32,190 bases of DNA. Origin: Bacteroidales bacterium (GTDB lineage Bacteria > Bacteroidota > Bacteroidia > Bacteroidales > UBA932). Shown one piece after another: positions 31,190 to 32,190 of the stretch; within the stretch, counting starts at the first letter, position 1; every line of letters starts with the position of its first letter. Where the stretch lies: contig JAGBJY010000054.1 of the NCBI GenBank assembly GCA_017934185.1, forward strand, positions 1 through 32,190, given 5' to 3'. A model generated the notes under the pieces. It saw only the letters and a program-made list of their open reading frames with translations. It did not search any database and had not been told where the DNA came from. Position numbers and translations under genes: made by a program.

Positions 31190-32190
31190 TTACAGGCCGA
31201 TGGACTTGAAGAAGTCGTTGCCTTTGTCGTCCACCAGGATGAAGGCCGGGAAGTCTTCCACCGTGATTTTCCAGATGGCCTCCATCCCGAGTTCGGGGTA
31301 CTCAACGCACTCGATGCTGCGGATGCTGCTCTGGGACAGCACGGCAGCCACACCGCCGATGGTGCCCAGATAGAAGCCTCCGTGTTTGAGGCAGGCGTCC
31401 GTGACTACCTTGGAACGGTTGCCCTTGGCAATCATCACCAGGGATGCGCCATGGTCCTGGAATTCATCCACATACGGGTCCATGCGGTTGGCTGTGGTGG
31501 GGCCCATGGAGCCGCAGGGGTAACCGGCCGGTGTCTTGGCCGGGCCGGCGTACAGGATGGGATGGTCCTTGAAGTAGGCAGGCATCTCCTCCCCGGCATC
31601 CAGGCGGGCCTTGAGTTTGGCGTGGGCAATGTCGCGGGCCACGATGATGGTTCCCTTCAGGTTCACGCGGGTGCCCACGGCGTATTTGGTAAGTTCTGCG
31701 CGCACGGCGTCAATGCCCTTGTCAAGGTCTATCTCAATGCCCTTGGGGCCTTCACCGGGACGGCGCAGCTCTTCAGGAATGAGCTCTGAGGGGTTGGAGT
31801 CCATCTTCTCAATCCACACGCCATCGGCATTGATTTTACTTTTGATGTTGCGGTCCGCGCTGCAACTTACGCCCATGCCGATGGGGCAGCTGGCACCGTG
31901 GCGGGGCAGGCGCACCACGCGGATGTCGTGGGCCAGGTATTTGCCGCCGAACTGGGCGCCCAGGCCAATCTTCTGCGCTTCCTTCAGCAGCTTTTCCTCC
32001 AGGTCGATGTCGCGGAAGGCGCGGCCGGTTTCGTCACCGGTGGTGGGCAGGCTGTCGTAGAACTTGATGCTGGCCAGTTTCACGGTGAGCAGGTTCTTTT
32101 CGGCCGATGTACCGCCGATCACGAAGGCAATGTGGTAGGGCGGGCAGGCTGCCGTACCCAGCGAGCGCATCTTCTCCACCAGGAAGGGGA
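31190..32190 (-). CDS. Class I fumarate hydratase, C-terminal part (runs off the window)
   Basis: Iron-sulfur fumarase interconverting fumarate and malate. About 333 residues are visible and the frame stays open to the window edge, so roughly the first 200 of about 540 residues are outside. Seen: [57 protein letters not shown] with cysteines that may bind the cluster, [18 protein letters not shown] as in FumA/FumB-type enzymes, [28 protein letters not shown] and [12 protein letters not shown]. Fused alpha and beta parts (single-chain form). It converges on aspA, which makes its substrate fumarate. No internal start is claimed; the GTG at 32179 is part of the larger frame. Confidence 0.9.
   Translation of the reverse strand, partial: PFLVEKMRSLGTAACPPYHIAFVIGGTSAEKNLLTVKLASIKFYDSLPTTGDETGRAFRDIDLEEKLLKEAQKIGLGAQFGGKYLAHDIRVVRLPRHGASCPIGMGVSCSADRNIKSKINADGVWIEKMDSNPSELIPEELRRPGEGPKGIEIDLDKGIDAVRAELTKYAVGTRVNLKGTIIVARDIAHAKLKARLDAGEEMPAYFKDHPILYAGPAKTPAGYPCGSMGPTTANRMDPYVDEFQDHGASLVMIAKGNRSKVVTDACLKHGGFYLGTIGGVAAVLSQSSIRSIECVEYPELGMEAIWKITVEDFPAFILVDDKGNDFFKSIGL

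Noticed and set aside
1-32190. CRISPR array, complete insertion sequence, rRNA operon or prophage
   Set aside because: I saw no regularly spaced direct repeats, transposase, integrase, phage genes or rRNA sequence in the window.

Overview
The window looks like a chromosomal segment of a gut-type Bacteroidales bacterium (Bacteroidota). The evidence is a SusC-family outer-membrane receptor next to glycan hydrolases, several Bacteroidota-type families (DUF4783, Porin_O_P-like porin, DUF6922, secreted AsmA-like giant protein) and repeated promoters of the Bacteroidota form TTTG-N20-TAnnTTTG with little Shine-Dalgarno signal. Base composition is fairly GC-rich by eye, which fits an Alistipes-like or similar high-GC lineage better than Bacteroides itself; I cannot name the genus.

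Layout. (1) 1-5926: edge of a polysaccharide utilization locus for a galactomannan-like glycan. It has a 3'-truncated SusC receptor, a GH5 beta-mannanase lipoprotein and an AraC-type regulator on the minus strand, and a divergent GH36 alpha-galactosidase. (2) 5923-11042: housekeeping genes: a DUF4783 protein, rlmH overlapping a very large NtrY-like sensor kinase, and efp. (3) 11110-13785, minus strand: a protein fusing an XRE-type DNA-binding domain to a creatininase-family hydrolase, then ispH and cmk. (4) 13917-19565: an NtrC-like response regulator with no DNA-binding domain, an AsmA-like protein carrying an in-frame palindromic repeat, prmA and tRNA-Leu(UAG). (5) 19621-24014: remains of an AbiE-like toxin-antitoxin locus, an uncharacterised zinc-ribbon membrane protein, an uncharacterised secreted protein, a tyrosine phosphatase and a glycerophosphodiesterase. 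(6) 24004-24828, minus: tcdA. (7) 24927-31095: GH3 lipoprotein, then Dcu transporter, L-asparaginase, porin and aspartase; convergent with a partial class I fumarase at the right edge.

How the genes fit together. The mannanase, alpha-galactosidase and SusC receptor could strip galactose side chains and cut and import mannan fragments. In the right-hand cluster a porin admits substrate, asparaginase makes aspartate, aspartase makes fumarate plus ammonia, Dcu exchanges C4-dicarboxylates and fumarase interconverts malate and fumarate: a supply line for anaerobic fumarate respiration.

The items most worth a second look are: an iterated 7-mer ATCGGCC/GGCCGAT (about 49 copies by hand count, with synonymous codons apparently bent to make it), the XRE-creatininase fusion, the decayed AbiE locus that kept the antitoxin-side gene, the NtrC-like protein lacking both a DNA-binding domain and a canonical GAFTGA loop, a repeat element inside the AsmA-like gene, and several promoters whose -7 element lies almost on the start codon, implying leaderless mRNAs.
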